A stretch of DNA of 64,000 nt from Niastella vici (GTDB lineage: Bacteria > Bacteroidota > Bacteroidia > Chitinophagales > Chitinophagaceae), in NCBI RefSeq assembly GCF_002077945.1, contig NZ_LVYD01000074.1:1-64000 (forward strand). Direction: 5' to 3'. Positions 54,528-63,527 of this stretch are shown piece by piece. Made by a program: the position numbers and the translations under genes. Under the pieces are notes generated by a model. It was given only the letters and a program-made list of their open reading frames with translations. It did not search any database and was not told the origin of the DNA. Each line of letters opens with the position of its first letter. Within the stretch, counting starts at the first letter, position 1.

Positions 54528-55925
54528 ATGAATCGAATATTATGCTTAATAGCCCTTATACCGTTCTGGGGAAAGACACAGGAACAAGATAGATTTCCAG
54601 ATATTGTCTCTGTGAGTTCTAATTCAGAAAAAGTTCCCAATTTTTCGACTTTACCCAGGATAGAAGGAATACAATGGGCCAACGAGTTGAGTTTTCAGGA
54701 TGTGCAAGAAAAAGCAAAAAGAGAAAACAAATATATTTTCCTTGATTGCTATGCCACCTGGTGTGGGCCTTGTAAGGATATGGATAAAAATGTATTTGTA
54801 AATGATTCTGTTGGCGAATTTTTTAACCGATATTTTATCAGCGTAAAAGTGCAGATGGATAAAACGGAGAATGACAATGAACAGATAAAACGCTGGTATC
54901 AGGACGCGGCTAATATTGGTAAACAATATAAAGTAGGCGGTTTCCCATCTTTTATTTTTTTGTCACCCAAGGGCACCTTATTACAACAAGATATGGGGTA
55001 CAAAATAGCGATTGAGTTTTTGTCAATCGCCAAGACTGTCATTCAACCTGGCAGGGTATATGAAAATCCTTATGCGGAGTATGACCGCTTGGTGGCCCAA
55101 TACAGAAAGGGAATTGTACATTATGACCGAATGGCTTATATGATACAGGTTGCACGGGAATTTGATACAGCTTTGGTTCGGCCCTTGACCCAACTCTTTA
55201 GTGAGTATATAAGCAAGCTGGATGCTTCACAACTATATTCAAAAAACATTATCCAATTCTGGAGCGGGAAAATCTTAAAAAGCAATTCGCGGGAATTTAA
55301 GTTTTTTTTAAAAAATGGTAAGCAGATAGATCGTGTAATGCAGCAAAAGGGGTATGCAAAGACTGTCGTAGACAAAACAATTAATTATGAAATGGTAGTA
55401 CCATTTTTAGTTGAGCAAAATACCAATCCCATTATTCCAATGGCAGGCATGTATTTGAGCGGTAGTAGCTTTAAAACAGATAGCAGTGAGGCAGACTGGA
55501 CAAGTTTATACAATGCTATCCGTGATAAATTTAACACCGATATTGCGCAAAGAAATGTTTTGACTGCAAAGATTGAATGGTACATGCGTCATTGGAACTT
55601 CCAGGCTTATTGCGAATCTTACTTGGCTAGGTTAAAAAAATATCCGCCTGAACTAGATAAAGAAGGATATCTTATTAATAATGCTGCTTGGAGTGCATTT
55701 TTACATGTAAATGACAAAGCCATGTTGAATGGGTATATAAAATGGATGAAAGCAGTTATTAACTGCTGCCCTCCAAGAGGATCTTGGTTGGATACTTATG
55801 CTAATTTATTGTACAAGGTGGGAAGAAAAAAAGAAGCAATGATCTGGGAAGAAAAAGCCATACTATTAGGTGATAGAAGCGCAGATATGTTTAGGGCGAC
55901 TTTGGAAAAAATGAAGCATGGATAG
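54528..55925 (+). CDS. Thioredoxin-fold protein of the SusCD locus
   Basis: 465 residues. The N-terminal stretch is weakly hydrophobic and may be a signal peptide. The thioredoxin domain has KYIFLDCYATWCGPC (redox Cys79/Cys82) and GGFPSFIFLSPKG with the cis-Pro. The C-terminal ~270 residues are helical and unassigned. Thioredoxin-like proteins of this kind frequently follow SusCD in Chitinophagaceae and may keep imported peptides or surface proteins reduced; that role is inference. Confidence 0.85.
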   Translation: MNRILCLIALIPFWGKTQEQDRFPDIVSVSSNSEKVPNFSTLPRIEGIQWANELSFQDVQEKAKRENKYIFLDCYATWCGPCKDMDKNVFVNDSVGEFFNRYFISVKVQMDKTENDNEQIKRWYQDAANIGKQYKVGGFPSFIFLSPKGTLLQQDMGYKIAIEFLSIAKTVIQPGRVYENPYAEYDRLVAQYRKGIVHYDRMAYMIQVAREFDTALVRPLTQLFSEYISKLDASQLYSKNIIQFWSGKILKSNSREFKFFLKNGKQIDRVMQQKGYAKTVVDKTINYEMVVPFLVEQNTNPIIPMAGMYLSGSSFKTDSSEADWTSLYNAIRDKFNTDIAQRNVLTAKIEWYMRHWNFQAYCESYLARLKKYPPELDKEGYLINNAAWSAFLHVNDKAMLNGYIKWMKAVINCCPPRGSWLDTYANLLYKVGRKKEAMIWEEKAILLGDRSADMFRATLEKMKHG

Positions 55926-55976
55926 CCTGCTTTTATATGATTTCAATTAGAAAATCGGTTATAAAAATATTTTGTT

Positions 55977-56663
55977 ATGAGAAATTTTATTCATTCGATT
56001 ATATCTGGATGTATATTCATTACACTTGCAACCTTTTTTTTCTCCTGCAAAAAAGATGCAATTCCAGTTCGGCCGGTTGCCTCATTAACAGTTACTAATG
56101 CTATAGTAGGTTCAGTTTCATTTAGAGTGGGAAATATTGTATTGCCTATCTTTATTTATGATTATGCGCAGTTAAGTATAATAGCAGGGGAATCTGATCT
56201 TTATGTGTGGCCTGCTGGGGATTCTGCTCATCCTTACTTTCAACAACCAAAGTTTTATGCGGAAAACAGGGGCGTTTATTCCGTTTTCCTGGCTGGGCAA
56301 GCTCCCAACAATGTTACAGGAATCGTGTTGCAGGACAATATTCCCTATCATACGGATAGTACCTGTGGCGTCCGAATTATCAATTGTAGTCCGAATAGTC
56401 AGCCATTAAATATTACCTTATCTACATCACCAATGGTAAATGAAGTAAGTAATCTAACTTATCTACAACATACCGATTTCAAACTTTATCCGGCAAAGGC
56501 AGCTAATACCTCTTATGTCTTTCAAGTTCGTAATGCTGCGGATAATACCTTGCTCGGTAGCATTGCGCTTCAAACACCTCGCTTTGCCAACGTTACGCTA
56601 GTAATAAAGGGTATGTTTGGTACTTCTAGCTTTGGGATATTTCGTGTAAGGAACGATAGATAA
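55977..56663 (+). CDS. DUF4397 lipoprotein
   Basis: 228 residues with a lipoprotein signal (ITLATFFFSCKKD). The beta-rich body (ASLTVTNAIVGSVSFRVGN, GVRIINCSPNSQPLNITLS) is typical of DUF4397 proteins, which are cell-surface proteins of unknown function found beside SusCD genes. It is the last gene of the uptake locus. The end of a second, broken copy is present at 58547-58626. Confidence 0.8.
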   Translation: MRNFIHSIISGCIFITLATFFFSCKKDAIPVRPVASLTVTNAIVGSVSFRVGNIVLPIFIYDYAQLSIIAGESDLYVWPAGDSAHPYFQQPKFYAENRGVYSVFLAGQAPNNVTGIVLQDNIPYHTDSTCGVRIINCSPNSQPLNITLSTSPMVNEVSNLTYLQHTDFKLYPAKAANTSYVFQVRNAADNTLLGSIALQTPRFANVTLVIKGMFGTSSFGIFRVRNDR

Positions 56664-56788
56664 AATGGTTTTGCCATCTTTGGGGATTCATTACCTATTT
56701 TAGAAATGATAAATTCTGGTTGTGCAAAGGGATACGAAAGGACCGAATTAAGAAAAATACCAAAGAGCGAAGCAATTCTTGTAATCAC

Positions 56789-56830
56789 CCGGCCAACTAA
56801 AGGTATTAAGGTATACTGGCCGGCTATTTT
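56789..56830 (+). terminator. Terminator-like hairpin after the uptake locus
   Basis: CCGGCCA and TGGCCGG form a 7-bp stem enclosing 21 bases, followed by CTATTTTTG. It lies 126 bases after the DUF4397 stop. Confidence 0.5.
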
Positions 56831-56914
56831 TGATTAAAATTTATTTTTAATCGAGATAATCAAAACTACAGGGTTATGGGGCTGCCCAACAGCTCTGCAG
56901 TTAAATATTGATAA

Positions 56915-57046
56915 TTATGGTTCATTGACGAGCTCCTTTTCAACAAGCACCTGGGGCCAATTCTGCGGAAGTAATTTTTTGATCCGGCTTGTTGGGAATG
57001 TAGGTATGGCAGTAAGTATATGCTTAGCGATTACTTCCATACGCAC
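56915..57046 (-). pseudogene. Possible IS66-type transposase C-terminal fragment
   Basis: 43 codons on the minus strand read HILTAIPTFPTSRIKKLLPQ then NWPQ and end at a stop. The LLPxxW ending preceded by an I-P-T segment resembles the tail of IS66-family transposases. It is preceded by an in-frame stop and no other transposase sequence is near. The call is tentative. Confidence 0.35.
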
Positions 57047-57079
57047 TTACTCGGGCGTTTACCTCTGTCATTTTCTAGA

Positions 57080-57176
57080 TTAGTCGTTTAAAAGTACTGA
57101 CGTCCAGGTATCACATGTTATAGTTTGTTTCTGCCCATTAGCATCTTTGTATGTGCAATCCAGATTTAGCGCCCGT
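57080..57176 (-). pseudogene. DUF6520 gene remnant (C-terminal part)
   Basis: The minus strand encodes LNLDCTYKDANGQKQTITCD followed by TWTSVLLND and a stop, almost identical to the C-terminus of the intact DUF6520 protein at 58796-59086. The match stops at about 57176, where unrelated DNA begins. The gene was cut by an insertion or rearrangement. The 701-base stretch 56664-57364 holds this, the terminator, the possible transposase scrap and, at 57177-57364, unassigned sequence containing TGTCGGAAAAAGTGACC. Confidence 0.8.
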
Positions 57177-57364
57177 GGTAACGGTCCGAGCAATTACAGG
57201 TATAATAGGCTTAGCGACTGAAGTTGATTATCCGTGATTCCGCGTCAGCGTTCGCGACATGGCACCGATAAATAATCACTGGATCGGAGCCCTCATTTTC
57301 ATATGCCGGGTGTCGGAAAAAGTGACCATATTCCCTTTATTCCCTAACTTTAGGTAAAGAGATC

Positions 57365-58000
57365 ATGCCTATGTCGGAAAAGGTGAATGGATTCCTGGTG
57401 CTTAGGAAGTCTGGTACTATGGATACGGTAGAACCATATAAAAGATTATTCAGAGTAGGGGCTAAAGAGTACCGTGGAATGGAAAGAGCGCACCTGTATG
57501 ATATCGACGAAGACTATATTAAGAAAAAATTGCCTCCGGACCTGCATATAATAATAAAAAAGAACCATGAGGAATCAAACGATCTGTTGTTCGTGGAATT
57601 GATCAGGGATCTTGAAGAAGCAAAAAAAATATTGCAATATGTACGGGGGAAAAATGATCTGAGCGAATTGATCGCGATCCGGTCAGATATCATAAGTGAG
57701 ATCAAAGGAACGGTGGATATCGATCCTGCAGAGATCGAGTGGTTGGGATACGATATACTTTCGTTCGGTGGCGATTCTTTGATCCTGAACGGGATTTTTT
57801 TTAAGCCGGATCATTTTAGTAAGTGGATTCCATGGATCAATGATAATGGGCTTTTTGCCGGGAAAGAGCAGGTGCAGGCATATATTGACGATTATCTGCA
57901 GCTTGCATCGGACGACATCGTAGAAGATCACATCCCTTCTCCCTATAGGTTTGATGCAGTAAGGATCGGAAGGGTGTTACCTGTAAATCCAATGAACTAA
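57365..58000 (+). CDS. Hypothetical protein within the inserted segment
   Basis: 211 residues (a second ATG at 57371 is possible). It is acidic and globular, with no signal peptide or membrane helix. VELIRDLEEAKKILQYVRGK and AEIEWLGYDILSFGGDSLIL are its clearest helical and strand segments. I recognise no family. It lies in the DNA that interrupts the first DUF6520 unit and was probably brought in with it, together with the next gene 136 bases downstream. Confidence 0.6.
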   Translation: MPMSEKVNGFLVLRKSGTMDTVEPYKRLFRVGAKEYRGMERAHLYDIDEDYIKKKLPPDLHIIIKKNHEESNDLLFVELIRDLEEAKKILQYVRGKNDLSELIAIRSDIISEIKGTVDIDPAEIEWLGYDILSFGGDSLILNGIFFKPDHFSKWIPWINDNGLFAGKEQVQAYIDDYLQLASDDIVEDHIPSPYRFDAVRIGRVLPVNPMN

Positions 58001-58136
58001 GTTTGGGGTAGAGGCCACACCTGAACCAACACGGTCTTTCCCTTTCCAGGGTATATTTATGAATGGCGAGCTTCCACCGGGAAATAAGATATTCCGATAA
58101 ACGACTAGATTTGGACCCTAAAAACAATAATCAGCC

Positions 58137-58562
58137 ATGTCTATAGGATTAGGTCTTAATCTTTCGCCCGATCTGTCCAAAAGGAGCGCGCTCCTCGTCG
58201 GACTGTCCCAGTATCTGATGAGTGAGTTCAAGGATCATAAATTTCCAAAAGGTATGGATAAGATCGCCATCGGCATCATTTGTGTAGACCCCAAATTCGA
58301 CTTTTTCTTCAAACCCAAACAACCCAAGCTGACAAAAAATAAGACACATAAGGAAGATGGTCGGGAGCAGCAGCTTGGGAATGTTTTCGAATATGAGATA
58401 AAGCTGGACTACCAAAAAGCAAAGTCACTGTTCTTTTATCCTGCCGGCCCTGCCAATCTTTTCGCTTTTTGCCCTCGGGTTGGCAGGGTTATCTCGGTGG
58501 CAAATTGCCTACTTTGTACCTGCTCGCTCATAACCTTCCATTCATTCGTTTTGCGAATGTGA
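58137..58562 (+). CDS. Hypothetical protein, C-terminus replaced by repeat sequence
   Basis: The first ~100 residues (MSIGLGLNLSPDLSKRSALL, YLMSEFKDHKFPKGMDKIAI, GNVFEYEIKLDYQKAKSL) look like a genuine protein of unknown family. From about 58448 the frame runs through the 70-bp repeat and into a DUF4397 remnant, so the last ~40 residues (ANLFAFCPRVGRVISVANCL onward) are not native. The gene is probably truncated at the insertion boundary and may be nonfunctional. Confidence 0.5.
   Translation: MSIGLGLNLSPDLSKRSALLVGLSQYLMSEFKDHKFPKGMDKIAIGIICVDPKFDFFFKPKQPKLTKNKTHKEDGREQQLGNVFEYEIKLDYQKAKSLFFYPAGPANLFAFCPRVGRVISVANCLLCTCSLITFHSFVLRM
58448..58517 (+). repeat. 70-bp repeat with hairpin, copy 1
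   Basis: CCCTGCCAA...TTGGCAGGG (58448-58488) is a 9-bp inverted repeat, followed by a conserved tail ending CAAATTGCCTACTTTGT. It matches 59131-59201. In that copy the repeat lies 45 bases upstream of the DUF6520 start, so this copy marks the former upstream region of the broken DUF6520 gene. Confidence 0.8.
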
Positions 58563-58626
58563 CGGTAGTATAAAGGGATTGGGTGATAGTCGCAGCTTTG
58601 GAAATTACATAAGGAACGAAAGATAA
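58547..58626 (+). pseudogene. DUF4397 gene remnant (C-terminal end, frameshifted)
   Basis: With one missing base near 58570 this reads RFANVTVVIKGLGDSRSFG then NYIRNER and a stop. The intact DUF4397 protein ends RFANVTLVIKGMFGTSSFG then IFRVRNDR. Only this tail survives, directly after the 70-bp repeat, showing that a whole DUF4397-DUF6520 unit was once duplicated. Confidence 0.75.
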
Positions 58627-58747
58627 AATGGCTTAAACCATCTTTCAGGTTCATTGCCCATTTCGGAAAGAAAATGCTAGTTCGTATAAGGTGATCGGAA
58701 AAAAACCGAAATTAAACAAATATCCGTTTAATTATTAAACTAAAAGT

Positions 58748-58778
58748 AAGGGGGATTTTCCTCCCCCTTCTTTTTTTT
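58748..58778. terminator. Bidirectional terminator between plus remnants and DUF6520 gene
   Basis: AAGGGGG / CCCCCTT (58748-58769) is a strong stem with an 8-base loop, followed on the plus strand by eight T (58771-58778). On the minus strand it lies 18 bases after the DUF6520 stop. Confidence 0.75.
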
Positions 58779-58795
58779 AACACTGTTCTTCTAGA

Positions 58796-59086
58796 TTAGT
58801 CGTGTATTACAGACGTCCAGGTGTCACATGTGATAGTTTGTTTCTGCCCATTAGCATCTCTGTATGTGCAATCCAGATTTGGCGCCGGTGTGGTGTAAAA
58901 TGTTTGAATATTTAAAGAAGTAGTCGACGTGGATTGTGTTAAAGTCAACGGACAAGTGGTTGATACACCAGCTACATATGTAGTGGTTGTACAAAAGTCC
59001 TGACTATATTTGGCTTTAAAAGCCAGTGCTCCACCTACAATTGCTAATAATGTAAGAGACAATAGCATGATTTTTACTCTTTTCAT
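58796..59086 (-). CDS. DUF6520 family small secreted cysteine peptide
   Basis: 96 residues. The signal peptide ends with GGALAFKAKY, a feature of DUF6520 proteins. The mature part holds four cysteines (32, 45, 73 and 87), enough for two disulfides, and a Thr/Ser-rich middle. The function is not established. It lies 268 bases downstream of a minus-strand operon with TlpA-like and MauE-like genes, which could supply thiol oxidation or reduction for it. A broken copy is at 57080. Confidence 0.8.
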   Translation of the reverse strand: MKRVKIMLLSLTLLAIVGGALAFKAKYSQDFCTTTTYVAGVSTTCPLTLTQSTSTTSLNIQTFYTTPAPNLDCTYRDANGQKQTITCDTWTSVIHD

Positions 59087-59130
59087 AAAAGAATGCTTTT
59101 ATTATTCAAAAAGCTAAACTTTGTTTTAAT

Positions 59131-59201
59131 CCCTGCCAATCTTTTCGCTTTTTGCCTTCGGGTTGGCAAGGTTACCCCGATGGGCAAATTGCCTACTCTG
59201 T
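59131..59201 (+). repeat. 70-bp repeat with hairpin, copy 2
   Basis: CCCTGCCAA...TTGGCAAGG with the same flanks as copy 1. It stands 45 bases upstream of the DUF6520 start on the minus strand, where a promoter or leader would be. Both the hairpin arms and the tail are conserved. Confidence 0.8.
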
Positions 59202-59354
59202 TATAGTGGTTTTCGGCTATCCCACTTTGACCACCATAGCCTCAATGAAGGAGGTCATTCTCACCAACTAAACATGATTCCAGCGGGCCCTTGCTGTAGA
59301 TCCGTTGTAGCTGGGCTGGCTGTCTGATCAGGACAAGCCATATTGCGCAATATT

Positions 59355-59849
59355 TTATTCTTCTGCTATTTTTTTAATCTGGCTGCTGTACAGTTTGCCG
59401 CCCAAAAAACTTTTCTTCAGTTTTTTGTCCTTGCCATATATAGCCATATACGGTACCCCTGTTATTTCAAAATAATCGCCTATTGTATTAGCTGTATCCA
59501 TGCCTATTGTGATGTTAGGATATTGAGCTAGTTTAAATTGCTTGTTAAATGTTTTCAAAGTCGATATCGGAAAAGAAGAAATAAAATAGAACTGAATGCC
59601 TTTTAATTGGTCAATGTCTTCAATAATCTCTTTGGTTTGTTTTTTACAGTAGGGGCAGAACGGACTAAAATCGAACAAGACAATGGGTTGATTCATTGTA
59701 GCTGTACTGGTATTGATCCAGGTAATGCTGTCTGTTAACAGGATTTTGAACGCCGGCATGAGCTTACCTTCTTTCCCGGTTTTTTGTGGTTCTGAACTAT
59801 AACAACCGGCAAGACATGCGATGGTTAGTATTAAAATGCATAGTTTCAT
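59355..59849 (-). CDS. TlpA/redoxin-like thioredoxin-fold lipoprotein
   Basis: 164 residues. Lipoprotein signal ILTIACLAGC (Cys16). The redox motif CPYC (Cys65/Cys68) in LFDFSPFCPYCKKQTKEI and the cis-Pro loop TGVPYMAIYGKDK define a periplasmic thioredoxin fold. It is the last gene of the operon with MauE-like and GT-C-like genes, starting 23 bases after the preceding stop. A MauE-type membrane protein and a TlpA-type protein commonly pair to pass electrons to or from secreted thiols. Confidence 0.85.
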   Translation of the reverse strand: MKLCILILTIACLAGCYSSEPQKTGKEGKLMPAFKILLTDSITWINTSTATMNQPIVLFDFSPFCPYCKKQTKEIIEDIDQLKGIQFYFISSFPISTLKTFNKQFKLAQYPNITIGMDTANTIGDYFEITGVPYMAIYGKDKKLKKSFLGGKLYSSQIKKIAEE

Positions 59850-59872
59850 ATGATTAAATTTGTTGTTAAATG

Positions 59873-61399
59873 TTATACAGTAGGTTTAGGTATTGCCGAA
59901 CCATGCTTTTTATATGGTTTTGATTCGATTATTAACGACTGTATCAACCACGCCAGGAATAATACAAAGAACGGCAAGGTCGTTACAATGGGAAAGATTT
60001 GGTAACGAAGTTCAATAGGGGCAGATATCACACTGAACAAGGTATTGCTAAGCCAGACTAGTAACACACACGCGATTATTCTTTTTGCTGTGTTGTTGCA
60101 GTGTCTAATGCCACCAAAAGCGAAGAAAAACAATATGCAAACGATATAGGCCGGATTGATGATAGCCAAAAGAACAGGGAATACATTCATAATATGAATT
60201 TGCGCATCATTGTACCGGTTCGACAATCGGTTATTTTTCCATTGGAACCAGGTAGTAGTAATTGGGTCAACCGAGTTGTTACCCATATTATAAACGCCCA
60301 TAAAATAAGGCGGCGGGCTGTAATAGCGCAACAGATTGGGCCAGGCATAATGCTTTAAGTAAGCAACCGGGTGTTGCATAGTTAGCCAGCGACCATATTT
60401 ACCATATAATGGGGCCACCGTCGACCAATCGTAGAAGTAAGGAATTTTGCTATTTGGCGGTATTTTTCTGTGTAAATATATCACCAGCGGCGATTTAAAA
60501 TCCCATAAGTAGTATATTCCTGGTTCACTATCAGGTCTGTTTTTTGCATGGCGAATTGAATCCATGTGATCGTTCACTAGGCTGTGCAATAGCCTGAATT
60601 CATATGGTACATCTTTTTCTTCATCCCGCTGAGAATATGCATAGCCGTATAAAGCATTCGCTGCCAGTTGCCAGCCGCCAAAGGCAGAAAATTGGGCAGT
60701 GCCAGTTTTAACCTTGTATTCATATTGGGTACGGCTGATAAAGCCTAAAAGAAGTATTATAATGGCGAACATGCCTAGTCTCCTTGTTTTTGTCGACATA
60801 GGTATTATGAAAATAATCAACAGGCTGACAAGCGGATAATAAAGGGCTGAAAAGCGGGTCATTAAAGCCAGTGTTATAATAACCGCATGTATAATTAATA
60901 GTTTTTGTTTATATAGTATCCATAATAACTGGGTAAACCAGGTCAGACTCAGACTGGCAAATAAACAATCACTTGATACGAAATTGGCAATATGCGGAAG
61001 TAAGGGATTGGCTATACTAATTGTAAACACAATCCTAAATAGCCATTTACCTGGTGATAAAAGGTAGCGGACTGTAAATAGGAAATAAAGAACGCTGGCA
61101 ATTAGTAAAAAATATTGCAATGTCACCAATGTTATGTCTGAATGAGTAAAAACGCTAATCAAACGCAGGAACTTCGAATAACCTATTGGCCACATGTTAA
61201 TAAATTCATTGTCAGCCGCAGCTTTAATATAGGAAAACGAATCTGGTGGCATGAAATTGGGATAAGGATACACGTACTTTATCCATGCAAATGAAATGAT
61301 CATTACGATGGCGCAAAATCTTAACAGCCGTTTATTTTCCGTGTCGTTTGTGAGCCATTGATTATACGGCAGCGTTGATATAGTTTGTTTAAATAACAT
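59873..61399 (-). CDS. GT-C-like multi-pass membrane protein, paralogue 1
   Basis: 508 residues with about ten membrane helices. The first external loop has FMPPDSFSYIKAA, an acidic motif in the position used by GT-C glycosyltransferases, followed by PIGYSKFLRLISVFTHSD. A large hydrophilic loop (about residues 230-370) with YLKHYAWPNLLRYYSPPPYF follows. The same blocks recur in the two upstream paralogues. It probably transfers sugars from a lipid carrier, but no specific family is certain. Confidence 0.7.
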   Translation of the reverse strand: MLFKQTISTLPYNQWLTNDTENKRLLRFCAIVMIISFAWIKYVYPYPNFMPPDSFSYIKAAADNEFINMWPIGYSKFLRLISVFTHSDITLVTLQYFLLIASVLYFLFTVRYLLSPGKWLFRIVFTISIANPLLPHIANFVSSDCLFASLSLTWFTQLLWILYKQKLLIIHAVIITLALMTRFSALYYPLVSLLIIFIIPMSTKTRRLGMFAIIILLLGFISRTQYEYKVKTGTAQFSAFGGWQLAANALYGYAYSQRDEEKDVPYEFRLLHSLVNDHMDSIRHAKNRPDSEPGIYYLWDFKSPLVIYLHRKIPPNSKIPYFYDWSTVAPLYGKYGRWLTMQHPVAYLKHYAWPNLLRYYSPPPYFMGVYNMGNNSVDPITTTWFQWKNNRLSNRYNDAQIHIMNVFPVLLAIINPAYIVCILFFFAFGGIRHCNNTAKRIIACVLLVWLSNTLFSVISAPIELRYQIFPIVTTLPFFVLFLAWLIQSLIIESKPYKKHGSAIPKPTV

Positions 61400-61431
61400 T
61401 GATCATTGATTCGGTTTGATTGTCTTTTATA

Positions 61432-61899
61432 TTAGTTTTCATGATTGGGCAATGGGTATTGATTGAACCAGTTTATTTGTTGCTGCTTTTTTTCTCTTTT
61501 TTGCAATATCAGAGCCCAAGCGGCTAATACAATGAACATACCGTTAAAAATAAGATGTTGCGGCCAGGATAGTTGTTGTATGATACCCCCACAGCTACAC
61601 GGCAGTTCCTGATCGAATATTAAAATGGCTATTACATAAACTGTAAATAATGCCATTATTACAAGCGCGGCATATAAACCCTTTAGCCGCCAGCGGGGAA
61701 TGATCATCAATATTGTAATGCCAAATTCAAGCCAGGGCAACCCCCACGCAATTGGTGTCGCAAATGGGGCCAGGATGGGTGAATCGGAAATGTTTTCCCG
61801 AAATACATCATATGCTATCAGTTTGCTGATGCCTGTATACAGAAATAGAAAGGTATAAAGGAATATAATGGTTTCTATTATTGTTGTTCTTCTTTTCAT
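61432..61899 (-). CDS. MauE/DoxX-like four-helix membrane protein
   Basis: 155 residues with four membrane helices. LFLYTGISKLIAYDVFREN opens the DoxX/MauE fold. The Cys pair in QELPCSCGG faces the periplasm, and LSWPQHLIFNGMFIVLAAW is a conserved part of the Bacteroidota form. MauE-like proteins are thought to move electrons to periplasmic thiol proteins. It sits between two GT-C-like genes with 16- and 32-base gaps. Confidence 0.82.
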   Translation of the reverse strand: MKRRTTIIETIIFLYTFLFLYTGISKLIAYDVFRENISDSPILAPFATPIAWGLPWLEFGITILMIIPRWRLKGLYAALVIMALFTVYVIAILIFDQELPCSCGGIIQQLSWPQHLIFNGMFIVLAAWALILQKREKKQQQINWFNQYPLPNHEN

Positions 61900-61915
61900 A
61901 AGTTCCTATTATAGA

Positions 61916-63463
61916 TCAAGCTATTACTTGTATATGATTGGGTTTATATCCTGCTTTGCCCTTGCCTTCAGGATTTGCCTGCTTTATAAATTCTAACATC
62001 CAGTCGACTAACGTCAAAGTCATTATGGTGCTAAGAATGAGTGGAAAGATATTTAGTCGCAAAGCCGAAGTAGTTAGTAAGATGGTAAACAAAGCATGGG
62101 TTATCCATAAACTCCCTGTAAACAGTAGCGTTTTGTGGAAAGTTTTATACTGTTGCCAGCCTTTCAATATAAAATAATACAGTAATCCGAAGAGAAAAAT
62201 TGTATTCATAATACTATTGAGATATGAATAGAGGCTAATAAAAGGTGCAATGTTATTGCCTCCTCTAAACATTATCTTGTTGCTTTTATACCGGAACCAG
62301 TTCTTAGCCCGGTCTGGAATATTCATAACGCCATTATTGTATATTTCCAGGTACTCAACTGGGGGAAAAAAATATTTTTTGGCGCCTTGTCCGGCGTAAT
62401 AGGAAAGGTATTGTACTGGATATTTCCTAATCAAATAAATTCCATAAGCTTCATAATAGTTTGCCATTGTGGCCCATTTTTTTTGTTGACTGGCAAGGGA
62501 GTCATTGACCCGTTTAAATGAAGTGTCTGCATATTTCAACAATGGAGAGTTAAGCTGCCATAGGTATACATCGTCAGCTTCGTTTATTTCCCACGGATAA
62601 AACTTTACATTCATAGTAGAGTTCAGATAGCGGCGTACTGTTTTGTCGAGAGCTTTATATTGAATGTCTACCAATTTTCGCTCGTTGTAAGGTATATGCT
62701 TGTACATATAAATGGCATTGTTAGCCAGCAGCCAACCAAATAGAGGCGCAGGCTGCCAATGCCCGGCGATTTTTTTGAATTGAAATCCTTGGTAACAAAA
62801 AAGCAAAGCGCAAAGCAATATTCCTGCGCTGGCGCCAGCCAGTTTTTTGCGTAATGGAATATTGCTAAGTATAAAAGCCATTACCGCAATAAATAGATAG
62901 ATGATGGCTTGGTATCGTACTGTGAATGCTATAAATACAACAAGTGTATGCCAGATAATATTTTTGGTAGATGGCTTGTGAATGATCCATAACATCAAGG
63001 CTAGCCAGCTCATGCTGAGGCTCGCAAAAAAGGCATCCCGGCTCACTAGGTTGGCCAGTTGCAAAAACAAGGGATTGATGACTATGAATATAATTAATGA
63101 ATATTGAAGCCATTTTCCCAGTTTGTGAAAATAAAAAAGCGTAAACAGGAGGAACAAGCCACTAGCTTGCAATAACAGGTATTGCGTTGCTGCTAGAATA
63201 GTATCAGAATATGTAAATATGCTTATTAAGCGAAGGAAACGGGCATACCCTACTGGATGTATACTAATGACAGGGTTGCTGGTAGCATCTTCCAGGTATT
63301 GAAATGAATCATCGTATAAAAAATTGGCAAAAGGAAATTGGTATTTGAATACGATGAACTGTATCACTACTGCTATAGCTGCCAGGCATAGTACGATTCT
63401 ATTGCGCCGGTTATAGAACAGAAAATTAATAAAAGTTTGTTCGTTGTTGGGTGAATCTTTCAT
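61916..63463 (-). CDS. GT-C-like multi-pass membrane protein, paralogue 2
   Basis: 515 residues with about ten membrane helices. FANFLYDDSFQYLEDATS and HPVGYARFLRLISIFTYSD match the corresponding blocks of paralogue 1. The large loop ends with VQYLSYYAGQGAKKYFFPP and LEIYNNGVMNIPDRAKNWF. The two differ widely elsewhere, so the duplication is old. It starts 64 bases after the partial third paralogue and 16 bases before the MauE-like gene. Confidence 0.7.
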   Translation of the reverse strand: MKDSPNNEQTFINFLFYNRRNRIVLCLAAIAVVIQFIVFKYQFPFANFLYDDSFQYLEDATSNPVISIHPVGYARFLRLISIFTYSDTILAATQYLLLQASGLFLLFTLFYFHKLGKWLQYSLIIFIVINPLFLQLANLVSRDAFFASLSMSWLALMLWIIHKPSTKNIIWHTLVVFIAFTVRYQAIIYLFIAVMAFILSNIPLRKKLAGASAGILLCALLFCYQGFQFKKIAGHWQPAPLFGWLLANNAIYMYKHIPYNERKLVDIQYKALDKTVRRYLNSTMNVKFYPWEINEADDVYLWQLNSPLLKYADTSFKRVNDSLASQQKKWATMANYYEAYGIYLIRKYPVQYLSYYAGQGAKKYFFPPVEYLEIYNNGVMNIPDRAKNWFRYKSNKIMFRGGNNIAPFISLYSYLNSIMNTIFLFGLLYYFILKGWQQYKTFHKTLLFTGSLWITHALFTILLTTSALRLNIFPLILSTIMTLTLVDWMLEFIKQANPEGKGKAGYKPNHIQVIA

Positions 63464-63527
63464 ATGACTTTCCTTGTCAGATTTGTGAACAGATGTATTG
63501 GGCGTTAATTATATGAAACTTGGGGTC

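Noticed and set aside
57177-57364. Possible insertion-sequence terminus (TGTCGGAAAAAGTGACC)
   Set aside because: I could not match it to a named element, and no transposase or inverted partner is present, so it is only mentioned as unassigned.
59202-59354. Short plus-strand frame ending near 59270
   Set aside because: Too short, without a start or recognisable motif; treated as unassigned sequence upstream of the repeat.
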